DNA of 64,000 nt from Deferribacteraceae bacterium UBA6793 (GTDB lineage: Bacteria > Chrysiogenota > Deferribacteres > Deferribacterales > Geovibrionaceae), in contig DKFP01000007.1 of the NCBI GenBank assembly GCA_002452405.1, positions 1 to 64,000 on the forward strand. Reading direction: 5' to 3'. How positions within the stretch are numbered: the stretch's first letter is position 1; each line of letters starts with the position of its first letter. Under the pieces are notes generated by a model. It saw only the letters and a list, made by a program, of their open reading frames with translations. It made no database searches and was not told where the DNA came from. Both the position numbers and the translations under genes were made by a program. Positions 34,979-42,474 of the stretch are shown here, one piece after another.

Positions 34979-36099
34979 TATGTACTTATGAGATAATCTT
35001 GAAAAACCTTGTCAACCAACGTATATATTCCGTTTTCCATCTGGATTAAATCATGGTTAAGCAGAGCGACTATAGCTGATTGAATTGTACTTGTTGCCGG
35101 AAGGTTATTTCGTTTCACATAATCTTTTGCCAGAGGCTTGGCTGTGTTTTCCTTTGCCAGAGCAATTAACAGGTTTCTTTGAGACGGAGCAAGCGGCTTC
35201 AGATATGATTCTTCAAAAACAGTTTTTTCGCTTTCCAGCATATCGATATAGGCTTGTTTCAGGATTTCTGCTGTTAGAGTAGTGTCGGTGATGCTGAATG
35301 CGAGCATTCCTAATTTCTGAACGTAGTAAGTGTGGCTGTGAGCCAGCTTTACAAGGTCTTTTGAAAGTGAACCGCAGATTACGCCGTTATTTTGAAACTG
35401 TTCTTCAATCCATTTTGCCAGCTCGTCTTGTTCAATTTTATACACCGGATAGTTTACAGCCATTCTGTAGAAAGGTCTGGATTTTTCATTGAACATATCG
35501 AACAGAATCCTGCGTCTGCTACCGACAAAAAAGAATGATGCTTTTGTTTCCTGCATATAAGTTCGCAGGGTTGCCTCTATTTTGGCAGATTCTTTAAGGT
35601 CTGCGATTTCCTGAAATTCGTCGATGAAAATATTTACAGGATGTTCAAGTGTTTCGGCAAGCTGTTGAAGGGAGTTCATGACATCTTCAAGCAGGTCGAA
35701 GCCGGTTTTTCCTGATGCCGGTGTTATGGAGAGGGAGACCCCGCCGGATGGATCTGGTTGAAATACCGGGCGGAAAGATTTTATAGTGTTTATAGCTTTT
35801 AAATACCATGACTCATGGCGTTTTGTTTCAGTAAAAACAGCCTTTGCGAGTCTGGATGCGATGTCGTCAATGGAAAATACGCTGAAAAAGTCGGTTTTAA
35901 CGGTAATGCAACCTTCTTCAGAAAGTCTGTTCTGGACTCGGTTGACGAGGGAAGTTTTGCCTTCCCGTCTGGGTGAATAAACAACAGCGCTCGTTCCGGA
36001 ATATCCGTATCCTGCAAGTTCCTTCAATTCTTTCACACGGTTGCAGAATGGAGCGTCTACCGGAAGCACTTTAAGTTGAAATGGGTTTTTCCTCAGCAT
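34975..36099 (-). CDS. AAA-type ATPase of the ATPase_2/STAND-like group
   Basis: A 374-residue ATPase. The N-terminus NPFQLKVLPVDAPFCNRVKE is the usual lead-in. Walker A is YSPRREGKTSLV (residues 41-52). Walker B is VNIFIDEFQEI near 185. FFVGSRRRIL near 222 gives the sensor, and a winged-helix-like C-terminus (APSQRNLLIALAKENTAKPL) ends the chain. Such proteins occur in archaea and in bacteria as scattered accessory genes, often linked to defence or mobile elements, but no function is settled. GGAG precedes the ATG. A perfect palindrome lies 53 bases upstream of the start, so expression may be controlled. Confidence 0.82.
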   Translation of the reverse strand: MLRKNPFQLKVLPVDAPFCNRVKELKELAGYGYSGTSAVVYSPRREGKTSLVNRVQNRLSEEGCITVKTDFFSVFSIDDIASRLAKAVFTETKRHESWYLKAINTIKSFRPVFQPDPSGGVSLSITPASGKTGFDLLEDVMNSLQQLAETLEHPVNIFIDEFQEIADLKESAKIEATLRTYMQETKASFFFVGSRRRILFDMFNEKSRPFYRMAVNYPVYKIEQDELAKWIEEQFQNNGVICGSLSKDLVKLAHSHTYYVQKLGMLAFSITDTTLTAEILKQAYIDMLESEKTVFEESYLKPLAPSQRNLLIALAKENTAKPLAKDYVKRNNLPATSTIQSAIVALLNHDLIQMENGIYTLVDKVFQDYLISTY

Positions 36100-36151
36100 A
36101 TCAAAACTCCTGCTTTTAAATGTAACACATTGAAGCAGAATAGCAAGTATT

Positions 36152-36170
36152 GTTACGATTCAATCGTAAC
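36152..36170. promoter_or_regulatory. Perfect palindrome upstream of the AAA ATPase gene
   Basis: GTTACGATT-C-AATCGTAAC, nine-base arms with a one-base centre, lies between smpB and the ATPase start. Its shape fits an operator for a dimeric repressor; a terminator for smpB is less likely because no T-run follows on the minus strand. Confidence 0.55.
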
Positions 36171-36191
36171 GATTGCGACGTAATGGGAAGT

Positions 36192-36638
36192 TTATTTAAT
36201 CTTCATATCCCTGCCGAGTTCTCTCTGAAGGTCACGTTCTTTGATGGTGTTTCGTTTGTCGTGTGTCTTTTTACCTTTGGCGAGGGCAATTTCCACTTTT
36301 ACGAGGCGTTTTTTCTGGTAAACGGAGATGGGCACAAGGGTAAGCCCCGCCTCTTTGATGCGCCCGATGAGCCTGTCGATGTCTCTGCGTTTCATGAGCA
36401 GCTTGCGGCTTCTGGTTGGGTTGTGGTTGAACCTGTTTGCCTGTTCATATTCGGCAACGTGGGAGTTCACAAGCCATATCTCGTTTGAAAGTATTTTAAC
36501 GAAAGCCTCTTTAATGCTTATCTTTCCGGCTTTAACGGATTTGACCTCCGTTCCCGCAAGAACGACACCGGTTTCAAAGGTTTCAAGTATCTCGTAATCA
36601 AAAAAGGCTTTTTTATTTTTTGCAAATGTGGACATCAT
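36192..36638 (-). CDS. smpB: SsrA-binding protein
   Basis: A 148-residue OB-fold protein that binds tmRNA and brings it to stalled ribosomes. All family landmarks are present: NKKAFFDYEILETFETGVVL, GTEVKSVKAGKISIKEAFVK, NRFNHNPTRSRKLLMKRRDI and the basic tail GKKTHDKRNTIKERDLQREL. The tandem ATG offers starts at 36638 or 36635; the AAGGAA site spaces better to 36635. Its RNA partner ssrA is at 4.2 kb of this window, so the two genes, adjacent in many bacteria, are separated here by the polysaccharide locus. Confidence 0.97.
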   Translation of the reverse strand: MMSTFAKNKKAFFDYEILETFETGVVLAGTEVKSVKAGKISIKEAFVKILSNEIWLVNSHVAEYEQANRFNHNPTRSRKLLMKRRDIDRLIGRIKEAGLTLVPISVYQKKRLVKVEIALAKGKKTHDKRNTIKERDLQRELGRDMKIK

Positions 36639-36733
36639 ATTTCCTTAATGTGCTTTATATAAGAAATTACATTTTTTGTATTGAAATGCAACCCGTTTGA
36701 TGTAGAATAACGATTATTTTCACGAGGCTCAAA

Positions 36734-37150
36734 TTGGCGGTATTTGGCGAAGAGTTCAGTACGAACATTTCATTTATGGATAACGGTACAAGGAAATTCA
36801 TCTTTGAACTGAACAAACTTTCCGATGCGATGAAAAACGGTGAAGGCAGACAGTATGTAATTTTTGCCCTTGATTTTCTCGGCGAATATTCGGAAAAGCA
36901 TCTTATTTCCGAAGAGAAGGTCATGATAAAATACCGTTTCCACGATATCGAAGGTCACGCCGTTCAGCATGAGGAATTTCGCTCCGAACTTCAGAAAATA
37001 ATCGACGAATACGCAGCGAAGGGTGCTGAACATTCGTTTCCGCTTCTGGTACAGAGATTTATGGGAGGCTGGCTCAGCCGCCATATCTCGCGTGCTGACA
37101 AGGTTCTCGGAGATTTTCTTGCCGCATCCGCAAAAAAAGCCAGACCTTAA
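36734..37150 (+). CDS. Hemerythrin-like protein lacking one expected iron-ligand histidine
   Basis: A 138-residue four-helix hemerythrin-family protein. The ligands H56 and E60 (KHLISEE), H75 and H79 (HAVQHEE), and H117 and D122 (RHISRAD) are in place. The first histidine, normally in a D-x-x-H-xx-F motif of helix 1, is replaced: the matching segment is MDNGTRKFIF, with threonine at residue 19. Typical bacteriohemerythrins carry O2 on a di-iron site, and six of seven ligands remain here. It may bind a single iron, bind di-iron differently, or sense oxygen or NO. Start is a TTG with CGAGG ahead. A terminator follows. Confidence 0.82.
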   Translation: MAVFGEEFSTNISFMDNGTRKFIFELNKLSDAMKNGEGRQYVIFALDFLGEYSEKHLISEEKVMIKYRFHDIEGHAVQHEEFRSELQKIIDEYAAKGAEHSFPLLVQRFMGGWLSRHISRADKVLGDFLAASAKKARP

Positions 37151-37167
37151 AAGATCCGGCTTTTTCC
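37133..37167 (+). terminator. Rho-independent terminator after the hemerythrin-like gene
   Basis: AAAAAAGCC (with an internal GA step) pairs with GGCTTTTT around a central A-rich loop, spanning the stop codon. T-run follows the stem on the plus strand. Confidence 0.75.
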
Positions 37168-37203
37168 TGATTTTCAACTTTAATTACAGTTATGGCATAT
37201 CAA

Positions 37204-37292
37204 AGAATCAGACTGCTACACCCTTACGGGTTCGCAGAGACGGGGAGATAGAACCGTCTTCGCGAGAAGCGCAGCCCGCGATCTCATTTTAA
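37204..37292. repeat. REP-like intergenic palindromic repeat, copy 1
   Basis: The region holds GCAGAGACGG, then CGTCTTCGCGAG and CGCGATCTCAT. The same blocks recur near 39.1, 57.0 and 63.1 kb, always between genes. They resemble the widespread family of palindromes related to 'cgtctttgcgagcagagcgaagcaatctca'. This copy is closest to the one at 63055-63126. Confidence 0.75.
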
Positions 37293-37327
37293 CGTAAATG
37301 CGCCATAAAATATTGGGTATGCTACGG

Positions 37328-37573
37328 TTATTTAGCCGCGGGGCATCCGCAGCATCCGCCGCCCGCAGCAGGGCAGGACGGAGCAGAAGCCTGTTTGCCG
37401 TATCCCTGTGCAGCCCATCCGCCGCCTTTCAGATGGAAAGCGGAGGAGGATATTATCCTTTTCGCTTCGCCGTGACATTCGGGACATTCAACAGGTTCGT
37501 CGGCATTGCTGAAGCTCACCAGCTTCTCGGTGACTTTTCCGCATTTAGCGCATGAGTATTCATATATAGGCAT
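37328..37573 (-). CDS. FmdB-type zinc-ribbon protein
   Basis: An 81-residue protein of the putative regulatory FmdB family. It starts MPIYEYSCAKCGKVTEKLVS and continues VECPECHGEAKRII: two CxxC pairs that hold zinc. The tail is Gly/Cys/Pro-rich (SCPAAGGGCCGCPAAK), common in family members and of unknown use. Members occur very widely; a regulatory role is only presumed. It is a single minus-strand gene downstream of the GspA-like ATPase gene and could be co-transcribed with it (67-base gap). Confidence 0.9.
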   Translation of the reverse strand: MPIYEYSCAKCGKVTEKLVSFSNADEPVECPECHGEAKRIISSSAFHLKGGGWAAQGYGKQASAPSCPAAGGGCCGCPAAK

Positions 37574-37640
37574 ATTGCACCTTTAAGAGTTTATTTTTCT
37601 GAAATAATATAATTCTGAGTGAATTTTTCAATAAAAAAAA

Positions 37641-38969
37641 TCAGCTTCCGGTCTCAACGTTTCGTCCGTATATCCATCCGGTCACTTCCGCTCCGTTCAT
37701 AGTGACGCTGATGTTGAGCCATCCGTCGCGTTCAAGCAGAATCTTAACCCTGGTGTTGAGTGGCAGTTTTGCCAGAACAGCAGATGTTATGTCCGGTTTT
37801 TCGCGCATGTTTAGTATATTCGCTTTGACTATTCCCGTTTTTGAAGCTGCGGGAACGGTTTCCGCGGGCATCTCGCGCACTGCGGGTTTTTGAACAGGGT
37901 CGGGTTGTGTCTGCTGCTGAACGACGGGTGCAGTGTCCGCAGGTTTTGCGGGTTCCGGCGTAGCTGGCTGCGCTGGTTTATCCGCAGGTGCCTGTGGGGG
38001 AATCGGAGCAGCGGCGGGTGCAGGCACTGATTGCATCATCTCCGCCTGACGTTTTCCGTAAAGGGTGCCGTAATAGAAGAGTGCGCCGGAGATAAATATA
38101 GCTGCGATCAGGGCAAATCCGGCGTAGAGGAAGAATTTTGAGTTCATTTTATTTTTTTTCCTTTCCAGTTTAAGGCTGGCGGCAGCGGAATCTAGGTGTT
38201 TGCCTGAAAGCACTTTGTTCTGGTCAACGTATGCAGCCATCAGTGAGCGTTCCATAGCGAGGTTCACCAGTCTGGGGTTTCCGCCTGTGTATGAATAGAG
38301 TTTCTTATAGAATTTTTTGTCCGGATATTGTCCGTGGAAGCCACCCTTTGAAAGCCTGAACGCAACATATTTCGACATATCGTCGAAGTCCATGTAGTCT
38401 AGGCTGACGTGGAGGGTTATCCTCTGTCGGAGCTGTCTGAGCGAGGGTGAGTTTAGCTTTGAGTCAAGCTCCGGCTGTCCTGCTATGACAAAGCGTATCA
38501 GTTTTTCCTTTTCCGTTTCAAGGTTTGAGAGGATGCGAAGCTCCTCAAGGGTTCGTGCAGGAAGGTTCTGCGCTTCGTCAATGATGAGAAGCGGCTTTTT
38601 TCCCTGTCTCTTTTTTTCTGTGAGAAAGTCCCGGAAGCCGGCAAAGAGAGTATTTTTTGTCTGGTTTTCCCCTATAGGAAACCCGAAATCCTCAAGCACG
38701 GCGCGGAACATCTCCTCCGGCTCAAGGGATGGGAACATAACGTAGGCGTATTCCACTGTGTCCGGCAGTTCGTTCATGAACTTACGCATAGTGATAGTTT
38801 TGCCTGTGCCCGGTTCGCCTGTCAGCACAAGGAAACCTTCGTCCGAATCCACAAAATATTTCAGCGATTGCAACGCTTCCATATGGTTCGGGCTGGCGAA
38901 GAAGTATTCCACGTCGGGTGTTATTCTGAAAGGGTGTTCTTTGAACTCGAAAAACTCAGTATAGCTCAT
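37641..38969 (-). CDS. GspA/ExeA-like ATPase with C-terminal SH3-like domain
   Basis: A 442-residue inner-membrane AAA ATPase. Residues 1-265 form the ExeA-type ATPase: YTEFFEFKEHPFRITPDVEY, Walker A GEPGTGKT near residue 50, Walker B LLIIDEAQNL near 130, FVIAGQPEL, and TGGNPRLVNLA. One membrane helix lies near 275-300, then a Pro/Ala-rich periplasmic linker and a C-terminal SH3-like domain (KANILNMREKPDITSAVLAK). GspA proteins use peptidoglycan contact through the periplasmic domain to help seat the T2SS secretin. The T2SS genes are only 14-25 kb away in this window, so this is likely its partner. Confidence 0.88.
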   Translation of the reverse strand: MSYTEFFEFKEHPFRITPDVEYFFASPNHMEALQSLKYFVDSDEGFLVLTGEPGTGKTITMRKFMNELPDTVEYAYVMFPSLEPEEMFRAVLEDFGFPIGENQTKNTLFAGFRDFLTEKKRQGKKPLLIIDEAQNLPARTLEELRILSNLETEKEKLIRFVIAGQPELDSKLNSPSLRQLRQRITLHVSLDYMDFDDMSKYVAFRLSKGGFHGQYPDKKFYKKLYSYTGGNPRLVNLAMERSLMAAYVDQNKVLSGKHLDSAAASLKLERKKNKMNSKFFLYAGFALIAAIFISGALFYYGTLYGKRQAEMMQSVPAPAAAPIPPQAPADKPAQPATPEPAKPADTAPVVQQQTQPDPVQKPAVREMPAETVPAASKTGIVKANILNMREKPDITSAVLAKLPLNTRVKILLERDGWLNISVTMNGAEVTGWIYGRNVETGS

Positions 38970-39054
38970 CAGCTCTTCCGCACGGTTTTGTTATCATCAA
39001 ATTACCTGATATATCTGCCTTAAACAAGAACAAATTGTTCGGGCTCATATTCCG

Positions 39055-39230
39055 GAGGGATAATCATATTCCTCCGGTTGTTGACAAACTCGGATTTTAT
39101 TAAATCAATGAGACTGCTTTGTCGCTAAGCTCCTTGCAGAGACTTTTTTTCCTTTCGTCTTTGCGAGCAGAGCGAAGCAATCTCATATTTATAAAACTTT
39201 GTCATCAGTCTGAGGGATAATCATATTCCT
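39055..39230. repeat. REP-like repeat (copy 2) flanked by exact 19-base direct repeats
   Basis: GAGGGATAATCATATTCCT occurs exactly at 39055-39073 and 39212-39230. Between them lies a REP-like palindrome (about 39104-39186: GAGACTGCTTTGTCGC, GCAGAGAC, then CGTCTTTGCGAGCAGAGCGA and AGCAATCTCA). The first direct repeat is also part of a CCGGAGG/CCTCCGG hairpin (39052-39077). The whole gap 38970-39284 is otherwise empty. Confidence 0.75.
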
Positions 39231-39284
39231 GTTTCATCCGTATTACAAGCGGGCGCTTTCTTAAAGTCTCTTAAAAAATTAAAC

Positions 39285-39324
39285 TTGACATTAAACGGAA
39301 TTATTGATAATGATAATCATTATC
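39285..39324 (+). promoter_or_regulatory. Promoter with Fur box
   Basis: TTGACA at 39285-39290 is a consensus -35 box. The next element, GATAATGATAATCATTATC at 39306-39324, is an exact match to the classic 19-base Fur box and covers the -10 region. Iron-replete Fur would block the downstream small gene. Confidence 0.92.
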
Positions 39325-39348
39325 TGTATCATGCACGGGAGGTAAAAG

Positions 39349-39537
39349 ATGGACGCTGATGTTCTTATACTGATATCATTGGTTTTATCAGCGGTTATTT
39401 ATATTACATATTATCTTTTTGTAAGGCAATGCTCCTGTGGCGGAGACAACGATGAGCCCAAAGACAAGCATAGCATAGAGCATGTCTGCTGCGGAAAATT
39501 CCACGAACATTCCGAATCTCAGAAAACCTTTTACTGA
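39349..39537 (+). CDS. Small cysteine-rich membrane protein, FeoB-associated-like, Fur-regulated
   Basis: A 62-residue protein: one N-terminal membrane helix (residues 4-25), then CSCGG directly after it, a charged stretch, and CCGKFHEHSE. Membrane-anchored CxCG(G) proteins encoded with FeoB are known in many anaerobes, and the perfect Fur box upstream supports iron transport. Here feoA/feoB are not adjacent. The tail with two further cysteines and two histidines is longer than usual and could bind metal. The ribosome site GGGAGG is strong. Family call is moderate; iron regulation is well supported. Confidence 0.75.
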   Translation: MDADVLILISLVLSAVIYITYYLFVRQCSCGGDNDEPKDKHSIEHVCCGKFHEHSESQKTFY

Positions 39538-39587
39538 TATGGCTTAATTCCGCGGATATGTTATAATTGTCAGACAGGAGCGAAGCA

Positions 39588-40619
39588 ATGTCTGACATGG
39601 CTCAGTTTATAGGTATGCTTGAATCGGGACCGGAATCCTCTGATGATTTTCAGTCCTATGCACAGTCGCTTATCAATCAGCACATAAGTCCTGAAAATAT
39701 GCGCGCCGCCCAGTCCGTTGCCACCGCTTATACGGAGCTGCGCAGGGGGCGTCAGAGCATCGTTATCCTTGAGGAACTTCTCAGGGATGCGGAAAGCAGA
39801 AGCTGCGAAAACGTTTATGCCGCCCGTTCCGTTATGATCCGTCAGGAAAAGCTGGCTGCGCTGGGGCAGCTTGCATCCGGCATCGCCCACGAACTTAACA
39901 ATCCCATCGGCTTTGTTGCCGGTAACTTTGAAGCGCTCAGAACCTACAATATCTCTGTCTGGAATTATCTGGAGGCGATTGAAAACGCCGCCGACGAAAA
40001 GATGAAACAGGCGATAGCGGCGCTTAAATCAAAATATAAGATCAACTATATCATGGACGATACAAAAGACATATTCGTGGAATCCTCCGAAGGCTTTAAG
40101 CGAGTTACGGATATAGTCAACAACCTGCTTGCTTTTGCGCGGGTTGACGGTGGAAATTTCAAACTTTCCGACCTTAATGCCAGTGTGCAGACCACCGTTG
40201 CCATAGTTTCATCGCAGGCAAAATTCGTTGCCGCAATAGAGCTTGATTTTGGTGATGTGCCTGATTTCGAGTTTAACCCCGGAGAGATTAATCAGGTGCT
40301 CCTGAATCTGCTGCTCAATGCCGTTCAGGCTATAAAGGGGCAGAAAAGTGGAGAGGGGCTTATCACCGTTAAAACATTTACGGAAGACGATATGGCTGTC
40401 TGTTCGGTTACGGACAACGGTCCCGGCATCACGCCGGAGCACGTACAGAGAGTATTCGACCCTTTCTTCACAACAAAGCCAGTTGGCGAGGGCACGGGAC
40501 TGGGACTTAACATTTCATACGACGTTATCGTACACAGGCACAGGGGTTTTTTCGATGTTGAGAGCGAACCGGGCAGAACGGTATTCACCTTCCGGCTGCC
40601 GCTTTCCAGAGGGGTGTGA
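39588..40619 (+). CDS. Soluble sensor histidine kinase
   Basis: A 343-residue kinase without membrane segments. The first 80 residues are helical with no PAS or HAMP domain visible. HisKA has the phospho-accepting histidine H101 (ASGIAHELNNPIGF). The ATPase domain shows the N box NQVLLNLLLNAVQAI, G1 TDNGPGI, F box FDPFFTTKP and G2 GTGLGLN. It likely works in the cytoplasm with the two receiver proteins encoded just downstream. I use the ATG at 39588 (AGGAG seven bases ahead), not the TTG at 39567. Confidence 0.92.
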   Translation: MSDMAQFIGMLESGPESSDDFQSYAQSLINQHISPENMRAAQSVATAYTELRRGRQSIVILEELLRDAESRSCENVYAARSVMIRQEKLAALGQLASGIAHELNNPIGFVAGNFEALRTYNISVWNYLEAIENAADEKMKQAIAALKSKYKINYIMDDTKDIFVESSEGFKRVTDIVNNLLAFARVDGGNFKLSDLNASVQTTVAIVSSQAKFVAAIELDFGDVPDFEFNPGEINQVLLNLLLNAVQAIKGQKSGEGLITVKTFTEDDMAVCSVTDNGPGITPEHVQRVFDPFFTTKPVGEGTGLGLNISYDVIVHRHRGFFDVESEPGRTVFTFRLPLSRGV

Positions 40620-40620
40620 T

Positions 40621-41826
40621 ATGCAGACGCAGGGTACTATACTTATCGTTGACGACGAGCCGAACATTCTTTCTTCTCTCAGAAGGCTTTTTGTCAGTAG
40701 CGATGTGAATGTGCTGACTGCAAACAGCGCACAGGAGGCGATGTCGCTTCTGGCAGAGAACAGTGTGGATTTCTTTCTCTGCGATTACAGGATGCCGGAT
40801 GTTAGCGGCATACAGCTTCTTGAGGTTGTTAAGGAGAAATATCCGGATATGTTCCGCGCGGTCATAAGCGGCTATGCGGAGCCGGACGCCATGACCTATG
40901 CCATCGGCAAGGGAACGTCTATGGCATATTTCAAAAAACCGTGGAGCGACTATGACATAGCGGGAAAGGTGCTGCATATCATTTCAACAATGAAACATGT
41001 GAAGGATAAAGAGATTATCCGCATTTTCAGCAGCATAGACAAGCTGCCCAGCATACCGAAAATATATTATGAACTGGACGACGCAGTCAGCAGCGGTGAA
41101 TCCATCGAGCATATAGCGTCTATCTTCAAAAAAGACGCGTCGCTGACAGCGAAGATATTACAGATAGGCAATTCAGTTTTTTACAGCGGGAAAGGGAGCG
41201 CGACGCTTGAGCAGGCTATTCTGATGATAGGTCTGAGCACTGTGAAAGAGATAGTTCTCATGTATAAGATTACTGAAGGACTCGGTGCCGGACCGCGCAT
41301 AGAGAAAGAGCTGGAGCGTATCTTCTCCCACGGGCTTATTCTTAATAAGGCTGTGGAGCACTGTCTTGTGCACTGCGGGCAAAAATATAATAAGAACGTT
41401 TCAAATACGCTAGGTGTACTCTCGTGCGTTGGTAAGGTGATACTTTTAAGTTATCATCCGGACAGATATTACGGCACCACCGCGTTTTCCGAAGGCTGCG
41501 GATGTAGTTTTGAAGAGGCGGAAAGAGAGATGGGGTACATAAACGACAGCAGCTCGGCAATAACGTGCAGTTTCCTCGACCTTTACAATATACCATTCGA
41601 AATACTGGAAGTTCTGCTCTATATCGGCAGACCGGAAAAAGTCTCGCAGGAAAACCGTGTGATATCCGCTGCGTATTCCGCCATGGTGCGGATACTTGCC
41701 GCTATTGAGAACGGAGAGGTTACGGACGATATGTTTATTGAACAGTGCTGCTACGGCGTTTTGAGTGCCGAGAAACTCAGCAACTCTGTGCGCATCATCA
41801 CAGATGTGTGGAACGTAGGAAAATAA
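40621..41826 (+). CDS. Response regulator with HDOD output domain
   Basis: A 401-residue protein. The receiver domain (1-125) has ILIVDDEPNILSSL, the phospho-acceptor D55 in LCDYRMPD, and FKKPW. The HDOD domain (about 150-350) shows the LPSIPKIYYELDD start and DASLTAKILQIGNS, typical of this HD-related but usually non-catalytic fold. HDOD receivers regulate motility, biofilm, or stress responses through protein contacts. It starts one base after the kinase stop, so kinase and regulator are a matched pair. The output target is unknown. Confidence 0.92.
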   Translation: MQTQGTILIVDDEPNILSSLRRLFVSSDVNVLTANSAQEAMSLLAENSVDFFLCDYRMPDVSGIQLLEVVKEKYPDMFRAVISGYAEPDAMTYAIGKGTSMAYFKKPWSDYDIAGKVLHIISTMKHVKDKEIIRIFSSIDKLPSIPKIYYELDDAVSSGESIEHIASIFKKDASLTAKILQIGNSVFYSGKGSATLEQAILMIGLSTVKEIVLMYKITEGLGAGPRIEKELERIFSHGLILNKAVEHCLVHCGQKYNKNVSNTLGVLSCVGKVILLSYHPDRYYGTTAFSEGCGCSFEEAEREMGYINDSSSAITCSFLDLYNIPFEILEVLLYIGRPEKVSQENRVISAAYSAMVRILAAIENGEVTDDMFIEQCCYGVLSAEKLSNSVRIITDVWNVGK

Positions 41827-41836
41827 CGGAGGCGCA

Positions 41837-42403
41837 ATGTTTAAGCTGTCGTATGTGGAGCTTGTCACGGGAATTAAGGCGGCGAAACTGAAAGAACTTA
41901 TCTCTCAGGGCATACTCACCGCCGAGGAGAGAGACGGGGTTACGTATATTTCCGCTGCGGGCATAGAGAGTTACCTCATTTCGGAGGAAAGGTTTGTGCC
42001 GGACGTGTTTAAGACAAGCGGTATTAAAGTACTGATCGTTGATGACGAACCGAATATGCTCAATTCAATGAAAAGACTGTTCCAGCGTTTTCCGCAGATA
42101 ACGGTCAACACCGCTGCGAATGCCTTTGAAATGGGGCATAGCCTGAAGATACTCGTTCCGGATATTATCATTCTCGATTACAGTATGCCCGGCATGAACG
42201 GGCTTGAGATATTGCAGAGTTTGAGTGTGGAAGGATATCTGGACAAGGTGCGGGTGATAGTTTATACGGCACGTCTGCCGGAAGAGCTGGAACCCACGCT
42301 GGCGAAAATCGATAACGTTCAGGTGCTGGCGAAGAGTGCTGATTTCAAGGAACTGCTCATAACTGTTGAAAAGATGCTTAATAAAACTCGGGAAACAGCC
42401 TGA
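41837..42403 (+). CDS. HTH-receiver protein (single-domain regulator with N-terminal MerR/excisionase-like HTH)
   Basis: A 188-residue protein with unusual order. A short winged-helix-like N-terminus (FKLSYVELVTGIKAAKLKEL, then ISQGIL) comes first, followed by a receiver domain from residue 62 (KVLIVDDEPNMLNSM, D114 in IILDYSMPGMNG). Receivers usually precede the DNA-binding part. It is third in the kinase operon after 10 bases, so it may receive phosphate from the same kinase. Whether the HTH binds DNA or is a dimerising module cannot be told. The phospho-acceptor is intact. Confidence 0.8.
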   Translation: MFKLSYVELVTGIKAAKLKELISQGILTAEERDGVTYISAAGIESYLISEERFVPDVFKTSGIKVLIVDDEPNMLNSMKRLFQRFPQITVNTAANAFEMGHSLKILVPDIIILDYSMPGMNGLEILQSLSVEGYLDKVRVIVYTARLPEELEPTLAKIDNVQVLAKSADFKELLITVEKMLNKTRETA

Positions 42404-42474
42404 CAAAAATTTAATAATTTTTTCCGCTAAAAGCAGTATATTGTATCAGAGACACAATATACAAGGAAGCGCGT

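Noticed and set aside
40348..40620. N-terminal extension of the REC-HDOD protein
   Set aside because: It lies out of frame inside the kinase gene; the receiver domain begins normally at the ATG 40621.
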